DNA from: Phytopythium helicoides
Lineage: Eukaryota; Oomycota; Peronosporomycetes; Pythiales; Pythiaceae
Direction: 5' to 3'
DNA: 64,000 nucleotides
Assembly (NCBI GenBank): GCA_024867545.1
Contig: JANFNE010000036.1
Location: 310,001 to 374,000 of the forward strand
Positions 33,859 through 43,046 of this stretch are shown piece after piece; within the stretch, counting starts at the first letter, position 1, and every line of letters starts with the position of its first letter. The position numbers were made by a program, and so were the translations under genes. Below the pieces are notes generated by a model that made no database searches, had not been told where the DNA came from, and saw only the letters and a list, made by a program, of their open reading frames with translations.

Positions 33859-35566
33859 TCAAGGCAACACCACACTAGTCGGCGCCGAAGCATGTACCAG
33901 AACAGTCTCGAGGGGCTCGGTTTGCGGAAACTCCTGGCCGGAGCGAACTTCCACACACACAACTCCATGGATCTCTTGCAGTCCTACCGCTGTCGGGAGG
34001 AAAGTGATGTGTGTCACGACTGAGCTTTTAGAAGCAAGCAATTCTAGGTTCTGAAGACCAAACACTTTGATAAGTCAAGGTGCAATAACAGCCACCAATA
34101 GGGTCACATGAATATACCTGGTGCGACACAGAAGTGCAGTAGATTCCACCTCCGGTAGGCGAGTCCGGTGTTCGGAATTGGAGCTGCAACTGGAGTGAGC
34201 GTACGGTAGTGTTGGAGATACGAATGGCGGCAACAAATGGTTCGCCGACGGTGACGTGCTTGGGAATCTCATCAATGGTGACTACGACATCACGGCTTGG
34301 CTCGGTCTTTCGCATTACAGGCTGGCTCTGAACTGATCCAGCCTCGCCAACGGAGGTCTTCCAGCCTACGTGAAGTCGCCCGAGATTCTGAGAACCCTTA
34401 GAGCACATTGAATCAGTGTAAGCTTGAATTGCAACGTAAGGAAACAAACTACCAACCTGAGCGCCGACGGCGGCAGGGTCTGTCGCAGGATCGTAGGACA
34501 GACGGAATACTCGCTGAAGCTCTTCCTGCGGATTGACTAGGGTCTGTGCCGCCTTTGACAACAGGTTGCGTACAGCCGTCGTGATATCCTGTTCAGTTTG
34601 CGTGCCGGTAGGATTGGGGTCTCCGGTCACCTGACTGATATCCTCGGCCACAAAAGGCGCGCCGGGAAGAAATCTAATGCTGTCGATATACAGCGGCAGC
34701 TTGGAAACATTGCGGATCAGCGCCTCGACCAACGACTCGTTTTGCCAGCGCGATTGCTTGAACGAGATCACGAGAGGGTTCTGCACACCAAATCGGTAGA
34801 ACTTTCGCAGCGACTTGGCCTCTCCGGTCACCGGGTCTGTATAGGTTACACCCACGCGGAGGCTGCACAGCCTTGCACATTAGCGCTACACCTACATTGG
34901 ACGACACCTCAAAACACTTACACGTGGTTGCCGACCTGGTTCAGGGGGTGGTCAACGACCATGTCAAGGCTGGCGCCAGCAGCCAGTACTTTAGTAGGGT
35001 TGGGCGGCGGCATCTTGCCTGTGCGCGCGTAGCGGTTGTCCTGCAGCTCGACGCGCTCGTTCGCGCACTGAATGTTGGCCTGCTCACTCCTCTATCAATA
35101 AGCGCTCGGGAATTCGAGTAATACGGTCGTCGCACCGTGAGCCCAACGTCGCGCAGCTCCAACGCGTACTGGTTGATGACGCTGATGTAGCTGCTGAACG
35201 TGTTACCGAGGAAAATCTCGCTATCCGTCCTCGCGTTAGTGGCCCCCCACGCCCTCAACTAAACTCATTGCAGCCACCGCACCCGAAGCTGTCGGGCAAA
35301 ATCAGCGCGCTGGACATGGCAAACTCGTGCTGAGCTGCCATTGCGTCTGACAGCGCCGTGGGCAGCAGCGAGCCGGCCGTCGCCCCCTGCGTGAACAGTC
35401 TGGGCTTGTACAGCCGCATCACTGGGCCCCCAGGCACGCAGCAAGCGTCAGATCGCGCCCACACCTCCCCATTCAAGTCAGCAACAGCTCCCCCACCCTT
35501 TAGCGTCGGCTGGAACGACGGCGCGGCCGGGGCGGCCGGCGCGGCGGCACCTCCTGTCGAGCTCAT
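33859..35566 (-). CDS. TRAPPC13: TRAPP complex subunit 13
   Basis: Six exons (minus): 35566-35283, 35220-35136, 35079-34922, 34862-34457, 34387-34118, 34050-33859; 464 aa with all phases consistent. Family landmarks in order: VMRLYKPRLFT, SFGEIFLGNTFSSYISVINQ, KVLAAGASLDMVVDHPLNQV, GNHVLRVGVTYTDPVTGEAK, LRKFYRFGVQNPL, then LGRLHVGWKTSVGEAGSVQ, IDEIPKHVTVGEPFVAAIRI and a C-terminal LELLASKSSVVTHITFLPTA. TRAPPC13 (DUF974) belongs to the TRAPPIII-type Rab1 exchange complex for ER-Golgi traffic and autophagy. The N-terminal ~40 residues are Ala/Pro-rich, unlike the animal protein. The gene is divergent from HslV across 152 bp and convergent with the FHA gene across 111 bp. Confidence 0.92.
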
Positions 35567-35718
35567 GCTTCCTCGATGATTGTCGTCGTCGCTGCACTTT
35601 CTCGGGGGAAACCTTCCTACTTCAGCCTTGAAAGAAGGACATGGTTCCTGGTTTTAAGTTTTACTAGGACGGGATCCGCCGCCAACACCTCACAGTCGAT
35701 CATCCATCACCTGCTCCC

Positions 35719-36738
35719 ATGTTCTCCCGCTCGGTGCTGCGCGCCGCCTCGGCGCTCCAGGCGGCGCCTGCCGCTCGCTCGGCGCTGCGCCCGGCCGCTT
35801 CGCTTTCTCGCTGCTTCTCGGACGCCCCGACGGTGCGATTTGAGCGCGGTTTTGGCGGCTATTGGCGCTGGTTTCGGCGCTCAACTCGTGGATTCGCAGA
35901 TGCACGGGACGACGATCCTGTGCGTGCGCAAGGAGGGGAAAGTGGTGCGTCGATAGAGCAAAAGGCTATGACTGCGTGTGTGTTTGTTACTGACGTCGGC
36001 TCCCTGTTGGCGGTCTCCACAGTGCCTGATCGGAGACGGACAGGTGTCGCTCGGCCACACGGTGGTCAAGCCCAACGCCAAGAAGGTGCGCCGCATCAAC
36101 GAGAACATCGTCGCGGGCTTCGCCGGGTCGACGGCCGATGCCTTCACGCTCATGGAGCGCCTCGAGGCCAAGCTCGAGGAGTACCCAGGCCAGCTCACTC
36201 GCGCCTGCGTGGAGCTCGCCAAGGCCTGGCGGACAGACAAGTACCTGCGCCACCTCGAGGTGCGTTGGCTCGCGTAGCTGTGTATCAAAGTTGCAGCTGC
36301 TAAACCGCTGTCTGTCTGGCGACGAGGACAGGCTATCCTCATCGTGTCGGATAGCACCCAATCGTACACGCTGACGGGTAACGGAGATGTTGTGGAACCT
36401 CACGACGGCATCATCGGTACGGATCTTGGCATGACTCTCCTCACTCGCAGCCACTTCGAGCTCTAATTGTGCTTCTCATGTCCATCAGGCATTGGCTCGG
36501 GAGGCACCTATGCTCTTGGTACGCATTACTTGCTGGATGTTGGATTGCTGGAACACTTTGCAAGTGAGCTAATGCGTTGCTCTTTCGAACCTCAGCTGCT
36601 GCGCGCGCGCTGATCGACCAGCCCAATCTGGACGCTGAGGAGATCGGACGGAAGGCCATGACGATCGCGGCCGACATTTGCGTCTACACGAACCACAACT
36701 TCGTCGTGGAGGTGCTGGAGGAGAAGAAGGACGAGTAG
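35719..36738 (+). CDS. hslV: Mitochondrial ATP-dependent protease, HslV (ClpQ) peptidase
   Basis: Six exons: 35719-35832, 35900-35944, 36023-36259, 36332-36416, 36489-36518 (a 30-nt microexon), 36597 (or 36596)-36738; 217 aa. The first exon codes an Arg/Ser/Ala-rich mitochondrial presequence ([20 protein letters not shown]). The HslV core follows: HGTTILCVR, whose first Thr (about residue 42) is the N-terminal nucleophile once processed; then [63 protein letters not shown]-like [28 protein letters not shown] and DICVYTNH. HslV is the proteasome-beta-like chamber peptidase that works with the HslU AAA+ unfoldase, which must be encoded elsewhere because none is in the window. It is a bacterial-type protease kept in mitochondria of some protists. 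Confidence 0.93.
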
Positions 36739-36907
36739 GAGAAACCTTGATCAGCGGTGGCGAGCGCTTCGTTGCAGTCGCGACTCCCACAGCCTAAGGA
36801 AAACGAACTTCAGCAAATAGAAGCAGAGTGTCTACTCGTCTGGCACAGTGCCTTCGATCCTCATCGCATCACCAGTTTCTATCGCCGAATGCTCAAGATC
36901 CAGCAGT

Positions 36908-37588
36908 TTACATGAGCTTGAGGTGGCCCGTGACCTCGTCAAACGCGTCCAGCGGAGCAGGGCCGATGCCCAGCACTGTCTTGGAGTCGGGCGCGATCTG
37001 GGTCCGTCCGGCGTCGACCTGTCGCCAGTCGGAAGGCTCACATGTGAGATCGCAGTCTGTGCATCAGAGGTTCCAGCCAGCCGCCACGCACCACAACGTA
37101 GTGGATGAGCCCCTTGGCCGCCGCCCTCTCCGCGATAGCCAGCATCTCCTCCTCCGAGTCGACCTTGAGGCACACCTTGGCCTGCCCCAGCATCTCCCAC
37201 GCGCGCACGGCCGCGGGCGTCTTGCGCACCGCGCGCTTGTACGCCCCCAGCGTCGCGTGGCAACACTGCGCCGCGATTTTGCCTGCTCTCCGCCTCCGTC
37301 AGCCCCACAGCCACCTTGACCCCCCGCAGCTCTCTAGGCCACGCACCCTTGCCCATCTTGAGGTCCGTGCGCACGCAGAGCACCATCTTGTGCGGCACCC
37401 AGCGGCCGTCGTCCTCCCACTCGCCGTCGCTTGACTCGGACCCGCTCGCCTCCTGCGCCTCCGCAGAGTCATCGGCGCCCGGCTCAGCAGGCCTTGGGGG
37501 AGCCCGCAAGCAGCCGCGAGGCCGCCAGGTGGGCCGCGGCGCCCAGCGCGAACGCCAGCGAGCACTTCCACGCCACTTCGTCCAGCAT
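36908..37588 (-). CDS. PTRH2: Peptidyl-tRNA hydrolase 2
   Basis: Exons (minus) 37588-37347, 37282-37092, 37018-36908; about 180 aa. The N-terminal hydrophobic segment ([21 protein letters not shown]) is a membrane anchor like that of mitochondrial PTRH2/Bit1. An acidic linker is followed by the Pth2 fold: [62 protein letters not shown] and EVTGHLKLM. The catalytic Lys/His/Asp region (KMGKGKIAAQC.H and DAGRTQI) is intact. The enzyme frees tRNA from stalled peptidyl-tRNA. One extra base in a C5 run (G5 at 37496-37500 on +) breaks the frame just after the anchor. Convergent with HslV across 169 bp. Confidence 0.9.
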
Positions 37589-37727
37589 TTTGCTCCTGTT
37601 GGTTGGCGTCGGCGGAGCAATTTCAATAGTGACGAAATACGTATGAAATGAAATGGACAACATTGCAACTAGACGTATGTTCAAGCCACTTCAACTTGAA
37701 GCAACCAATGCCAACTCATGGATAAAT

Positions 37728-39428
37728 CTACGCCAGCGAGTCAAAATTGGGCGAGTTCACCGAGTCGGCAGCCTCGAGCGACGCTGAGGCGCTTTGGTTC
37801 TTGCGGAATCGGCGGACAACAATCAGCACGGCGATGGCGGCGACGCCGACAGCTCCAGCAACTGCGACGCCGACGACGACTTCCGAGGTGGAGGAGGCCG
37901 CTGATGCAGCCGCCGACACGGCAGACATGTTGACGACCGTCGTGGTGTTGGTCGCTTCGGCCGACGTCACACAAGCGGCGTAGTCGGCTAGAGGTGCTCC
38001 ACCACTTGAGCGTGCACATCCACTTGGCTTGGCAGGTGGAGCTCAGACAAGACGACTGGAGGTACGACAAAGCTTTCGAGTTGTAGTAGTACTGCTGCAG
38101 CAGTGATGCGTTGTTGGCGGCGCGTGCAATGAACTTGTTGAGCTCCGAGGTTGTGAGCGAAGACACGCCATACGCCCTAGGAAGATATGTTAGCATCGAC
38201 TCATTCTCACAGCCAACATCACTATCGGTCACGTACTCGCTAGCTTTGAAGAGCGGCTTCCAGGCTAGACTGCTGCTGTTCGTGCCCGTAATGTTGGTTC
38301 CGTAGACAGTGTAGTCAAGCAGCTCGTACGTCTCAGGGTGGTAGTCCCAGATCATGAAAGCCGGGTTGTTGCTCGTAGATAGGTGATATCGCTGCAGTTG
38401 TGAACAGCGGAACCAGCTCAAAGCCCGCCGTGGTGTTCTGATCTTCGTTGAGTGGCACACGGAACTCAATGCTGTGTACGTGGCCGAAGATCTGCGCCTT
38501 GATGACCGACGAGAATTTGCCAACGATGCTCTTGTACGTGGTGATGTAGGCGGCCTCCCACATCTGCGCACCGCTGTACGAGTCGATCATCGGCGGGATA
38601 TGGCCAATGATGTACGCGTACTTGCGCTGCGCTTTGAGCGCTGTGAGCACCGACTGAAGCCAGGCAAACTGGCCGAACGGGTCAGGCATGCTGCTAGTAT
38701 CAGGGGTGTGGCTTGGCTGGAACAGCCACATAAGCGTTAGCTACGCAGGCAGCGATACCAAAGTCAACTAAGTGCTCGCACCGAGTACGGGATCGTGTTG
38801 AGTGTGATCACCACTAGATCATTGTCGAGGTTGTACTTGAGGTACCCCTTGCGAACAAAAGAGCTGAAGTCGGACGAAGAGAGTGAGTCCTTCCACGCCC
38901 CCGCAATGAGCGAAAGTGCCGAGTTAGGAGCGCTGCCGTCGGTCACGTTCATCGAGTAGTCGGGTGCTGCAATAGCGACAAGTCAGTTACCCCATTAGTT
39001 GCATTGCATGCGAGCTACATCAAACAGTCGGAGACGTACTGGTATCGGCGTTGCCCACCAAAGCAGTGGTCTCCAGCATGTGGGCATCCTTGGGCGAGTA
39101 GTACTTTTCGAGGGTCTTCACGTTGGTCTCAACGACGCTTGCGAGGTAGTTGGAGTCGGTGATGTCGTGTACGGCGTGGTCGCCTGTGTAGAGGAAGAAC
39201 TCGGGCGACGGCAACACCTGCTTGGCGTACTGCAGTGCCGAAGTAAGAAGCGAGATGGGAGCGTCGTCAGCGTACTCGATAGGGAACTTCTCCGACTCGA
39301 CGGTGTTCAACGTCGCGGACAGGTTGAGGTGAACATCTGAAAAGTGCATGATCTTCTTTGGGTGGGAGGCCGCCACCGAAGCAACAGGCGCAGGCCGTAG
39401 CCAAAAGAGATGACAGAACACGAGCCAT
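37728..39428 (-). CDS. Acid-sphingomyelinase-like phosphodiesterase, paralogue 2 (frame-broken)
   Basis: Exons (minus) 39428-39040, 38966-38782, 38716-38237, 38176-37728, about 499 aa, with the same three intron positions as paralogues 1 and 3. Proposed signal peptide from ATG 39428 (MARVLSSLLATACA). Motifs: FSDVHLNL, YTGDHAVH, VGNAD (His lost as in its relatives), GHIPP, GHVHS; then a Cys-rich region and a C-terminal TM (VVVGVAVAGAVGVAAIAVLI) with a basic stop-transfer. Three single-base excesses break the frame: between the signal peptide and HPKKIMHFSDVH (about 39400), at SPIY|SNNPAFM (about 38375) and after KWWSTS (about 37990). Together they sum to a whole codon. All catalytic blocks remain readable. 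Clustering of three breaks in one paralogue leaves early pseudogene decay open. Confidence 0.8.
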
Positions 39429-40147
39429 TGATCACAGTGATAGTGCTGGAGGGGTGTAGTTCAGTGTGAGCTGGTTGTGGGCTGCAGAGTTAGTTGCAGA
39501 GTGAACAATGACTCGTGGCGTGCAAGCACTCATCAACACTGGATCAGCTTTGCTACCAGCGCATCCCATGAGAGTCAGACAACTGAATGCGACGCTGCAA
39601 GTTGCACTGCAAGACAGTCAAGGCGCTATTTCTGCCTTTCGTGTTGGATATGAGCCGGTGAGCTCGACGATGAGGAGCGCGCTGGTGCAAAATGTATCTT
39701 TGTGATGCGAATCTCGAGCTGTCGGCCGAACGGGCTCAGCAACATTGACGAGCCTGGACGGAGCAGGAATCAAGGACACAAGACACATCAGTGCGCGTAA
39801 CACACTGCGACGGGCCAACGAGGCGACGTGGCCCAACCAGTGATTCGCGAGCTCGAGTCCAGAGTCTGTCAGCGCAGATTCGACTCGCAGAACTAAAGCC
39901 GGGCCACCAGTGGCTCTTGCAGATCGCACCGAGATTCCGAGCATCCAGGCTCTGACTTCATCGATTTGCCGAAATGATCTCTAACGCGATCAGTTGAAGC
40001 TGTACTACGAGGCAGGAACTGAATGAGCAAACAATCGTTGCAATTGCAAAAGCCAGAAGTTCATTCACGACGGCGCAGAGGCACGATCACACTATGACCC
40101 ACAGCGCTCCCTTGCTTCTACAGTAAATAAGGCGCCGCCAGAGTTGT
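39429..40147. other. Intergenic region between phosphodiesterase paralogues 2 and 3
   Basis: About 720 bp, both flanking genes on the minus strand. On the minus strand, GTTCACTCTGCAAC (39493-39506) some 65 nt before the proposed start of paralogue 2 resembles an oomycete initiator (weak). Nothing else is recognised. Confidence 0.35.
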
Positions 40148-41902
40148 CTACATTGGGCAGGTGTCGCTGGAGGAGTTAGGCGTGATCCGCTTCTGCTTGC
40201 GCCTTTTGATGAAATGCAGCAGCAGCACGACGCCAAAGACCCAGAGAGCCGCGACGCACTTGGCAAGCTCACCCAGATCGACTACCTTCTCGTACGCTTG
40301 ATGGTGCCACGGCAAGGCGACTGCAGGCTCTATAGTCGGAGGAGCCGGTTGAGTGGCAGCCTGGTGAGCCATACAGGCGTCTAGGTCGGATGGGAACGTG
40401 AGCCATGTCATGGAGCACATCCACTTGGCATGACAGATCGGGTCGTTTGCACACGATTCCTGGCGGAAAGACAGCGCCCGGGACGAGTAGTAGTACCTCT
40501 CCAAAAGCTCCGGGTCCGCATCTGCTCTAGCCATCATGTCCTTGAGCTCGTTTGCCGCCAAAGATTTCAAGCCATATGCCCTGTACACAAATCAGAGCGA
40601 ATTTGTCAGTCAGCGACGAGTTATATACTCCTGGGCAAAAATATTGAGGTTGACTCACTCCGAAGCTCGGAAAAGGGGCCTCCACTGCATGTCGTCGACG
40701 GCTTCCGTCAGGTTGGCACCGTACACAACGTAGTCGAGAAGATCGTACGTGGTCGGGTCAATCTCCCAGATCATAAAACCAGGATTGTTGCCAAACATGG
40801 GAGCAATCGCTGCACCGGTGTATAGAGGCGGGGGCTCCGGGACAGCAGCTCGCTTCACTCCATTAGCAGTTCGCAATGAATGCTTGGTCTCCGACGCAAG
40901 CCCAACATCACCCACGCGAAACTCGACACTGTGAACATGCCCGAAGATCTGCGCTTTGATGATAGCCGTGTGCTCTCGGACGACTTGCTTGTAGCTAGCG
41001 ATATACTCCGGATGCCACACGGGCTGATCAGTGTGCGCCGCGATAACCGGCGGGATGTGGCCGACAATATACGCCACCCTCCCGGCTCGTTTGAGCTCAC
41101 GCAGCGTCTCGTTCAGCCACTTGAACTGGCCGAACGGATCACGCTCGACGTTTGGCGACGGTGTCGTCTTGGGCTGAAGTGTAAAACACCGGTGAGCCTG
41201 ATTTGCTGTGTACCCAACGTTTTGAAAGAAACAACCTACCGAGTATGGCAGCGTATTAAGCGAAAGCACTGTGAGCTTTTCATCAAGCTCATAGGACAAG
41301 TACCCCCTCCGTGTGAGCGTCTCACGGTCTGCGACCGACAGCTCGTTTGTGGGCCAGACGTCGTTGAACCACGTCAGCGCCGGGTTGGCCTCGTACTCCG
41401 GGTCCGTGATGCTCATGTAGTACCCAGGGGCTGCATTATCAGCAGATAACCCCGTCAGCAACATACCGCAATAGCACACAAACGGCAACAGCATACTGGT
41501 ATCTGCGTTGCCAACGACGCTGGACACGTGCAGGCGGCCCTCCACGGGTGTCGACGGATAGAACTCCTCGATGATGCTGGCGGTGGTGCGCATCTCGTGC
41601 GCGCGCAGCTCGGGGTCCGTGACGAAGTGCGCGGCGCTGTCGCCCGTGTACAGGAACACGTCGGGCTCGGGCAGCACGGAGCGCGCGTAGGCCAGCGCCG
41701 AGCGCAGCAGCGCCGGCGTCGCGTCGACCGCGTACGAAATGGCGCGCTCGCGCTCGTCGGCCACGCCCAGCGCCCGCGAGTGGTTCATATGCACGTCCGA
41801 CACGTGCAGCAGCCGCTTGACGGGCCGCGCGGCCGCGCCCGAGGCCTCCGCGGCCGCCGCGGCCACCACCAGCAGCGCCACCGACGCCGCCCACTTGCCC
41901 AT
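40148..41902 (-). CDS. Acid-sphingomyelinase-like phosphodiesterase, paralogue 3
   Basis: Exons (minus) 41902-41497, 41430-41240, 41173-40659, 40580-40148; 514 aa, the same length as paralogue 1. Signal peptide MGKWAASVALLVVAAAAAEA. Motifs: VSDVHMN, YTGDSAAH, VVGNAD, GHIPP, GHVHS. The metal-site Asp and His residues are kept, while GNAD replaces GNHE, and the first motif TGDSAAH has Ser where paralogues 1 and 2 have His. Relative to paralogue 2 an extra loop (LASETKHSLRTANGVKRAA) lies after GHVHSVEFR. C-terminal Cys cluster, then TM (CVAALWVFGVVLLLHFI) and a basic tail (KRRKQKR). Two introns are in-frame by length, so the unspliced frame looks longer than the protein. The reading frame is intact. 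Divergent from RPL23a. Confidence 0.9.
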
Positions 41903-42206
41903 GGCCTTTCCCGATTTGCACTGAAGGGAAACGGCCTCCCATACACAAATCAAGATGAAGCCGAGGGTACAGTGTGACGTTCCCATGGGATCATCCGCGT
42001 CAACCTTTGCGCGTCAGTATCCACTCTCACAAAGTTTACGTGTCAAGTTACCGCACTGCTAAGTTTACATTGTTGTTGATTGGTAGAAAATATTGACATT
42101 AATTTGATTGGCTGAAAAGGGAAGAGGGCGATTCGTTGGTGGGGAGCTGCTAGCGAGCATGCGGCGGAGCGTGGGGGCGGCGACACTTTCAATCAAGAGC
42201 GAAACG
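41903..42206. promoter_or_regulatory. Divergent promoter with two inverted CCAAT boxes (paralogue 3 / RPL23a)
   Basis: The 304-bp shared upstream region is AT-rich in its middle. TTGATTGGTAGAAAA (about 42077) and TTGATTGGCTGAAAA (about 42102) are near-identical 15-mers each holding ATTGG (inverted CCAAT), about 25 bp apart and 105-130 nt before the RPL23a ATG. NF-Y-type binding is inferred. Confidence 0.5.
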
Positions 42207-42830
42207 ATGGCGAAGGCTACCCCCGCGAAGAGCGCCGCCGGCAAGACGGCCGCCAAGGTGTCCAAGAAGATGCTCAAGGGCAACCACGGCAAGGCCGTGA
42301 AGATCCGCACCAAGGTGCACTTCTACAAGCCCAAGACGCTCAAGCTGGCGCGCGCCCCGCGCTACCAGCGCAAGGCGATCCCGTCGCGCAACAAGCTCGA
42401 CAAGTACCGCATCATCAAGGCCCCGCTCACCACCGAGTCGGCCATGAAGAAGATTGAGGACAACAACACGCTCGTCTTCCTCGTCGACCTGGTCGCCAAC
42501 AAGCGCCAGATCAAGGACGCCGTCAAGCAGCTCTACGACATCAAGGTCCAGAAGGTCAACACCCTCATCAGGTACACCCCTTCGTGTCGAGACGTTGCAT
42601 TATCGGCGCTTGCCGCAGCCCTTCCCCACATGTCGATTTGCCGTAGTCCTGATAGGGAAGTGCGGTATCGGCGGGGGAGTGGCTAAAGCGCCACTTACGT
42701 TTGCGCGTATAGCTTGTACTGACCATGTCGTTTTTGCTGCTGCAGACCCGATGGCCAGAAGAAGGCTTACGTCCGCCTGACCCCGGACTACGACGCTCTT
42801 GACGTTGCTAACCGCATTGGCGTGATCTAA
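42207..42830 (+). CDS. RPL23A: 60S ribosomal protein uL23 (L23a)
   Basis: Exons 42207-42571 and 42746-42830; 149 aa. A basic N-terminal extension (Ala/Lys-rich) is followed by the uL23 core: [100 protein letters not shown]. It is a large-subunit protein at the polypeptide exit, where nascent-chain factors and SRP dock. MAKATPAK at 42207 is chosen over an upstream in-frame start at 42108 because the upstream text is not ribosomal. The 174-nt intron is longer than the local norm; human RPL23A introns host snoRNAs, but I see no C/D box pair here. Confidence 0.96.
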
Positions 42831-43046
42831 ATGCTCGTTGTCGAGTGTCGGATCGGCTTGATTGAACAGCTCTTTGCCATCATAACCTCAATACAACAAC
42901 GAATGCGCTGGCTGCTCCACTCGTGGAGCTAGGCCGCCGTTCCGAGATGTATCTAAAAGCCTCCGTGTTCATGCATTTTGTATCGAGTCCGTACAACATT
43001 TGATTGACAAGCCATTCTTCTATCTACGCCACCGACAACTTTGCGC

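Noticed and set aside
42572..42745. snoRNA in the RPL23a intron (as in human RPL23A)
   Set aside because: No C box (RTGATGA) and D box pair is seen in the 174-nt intron.
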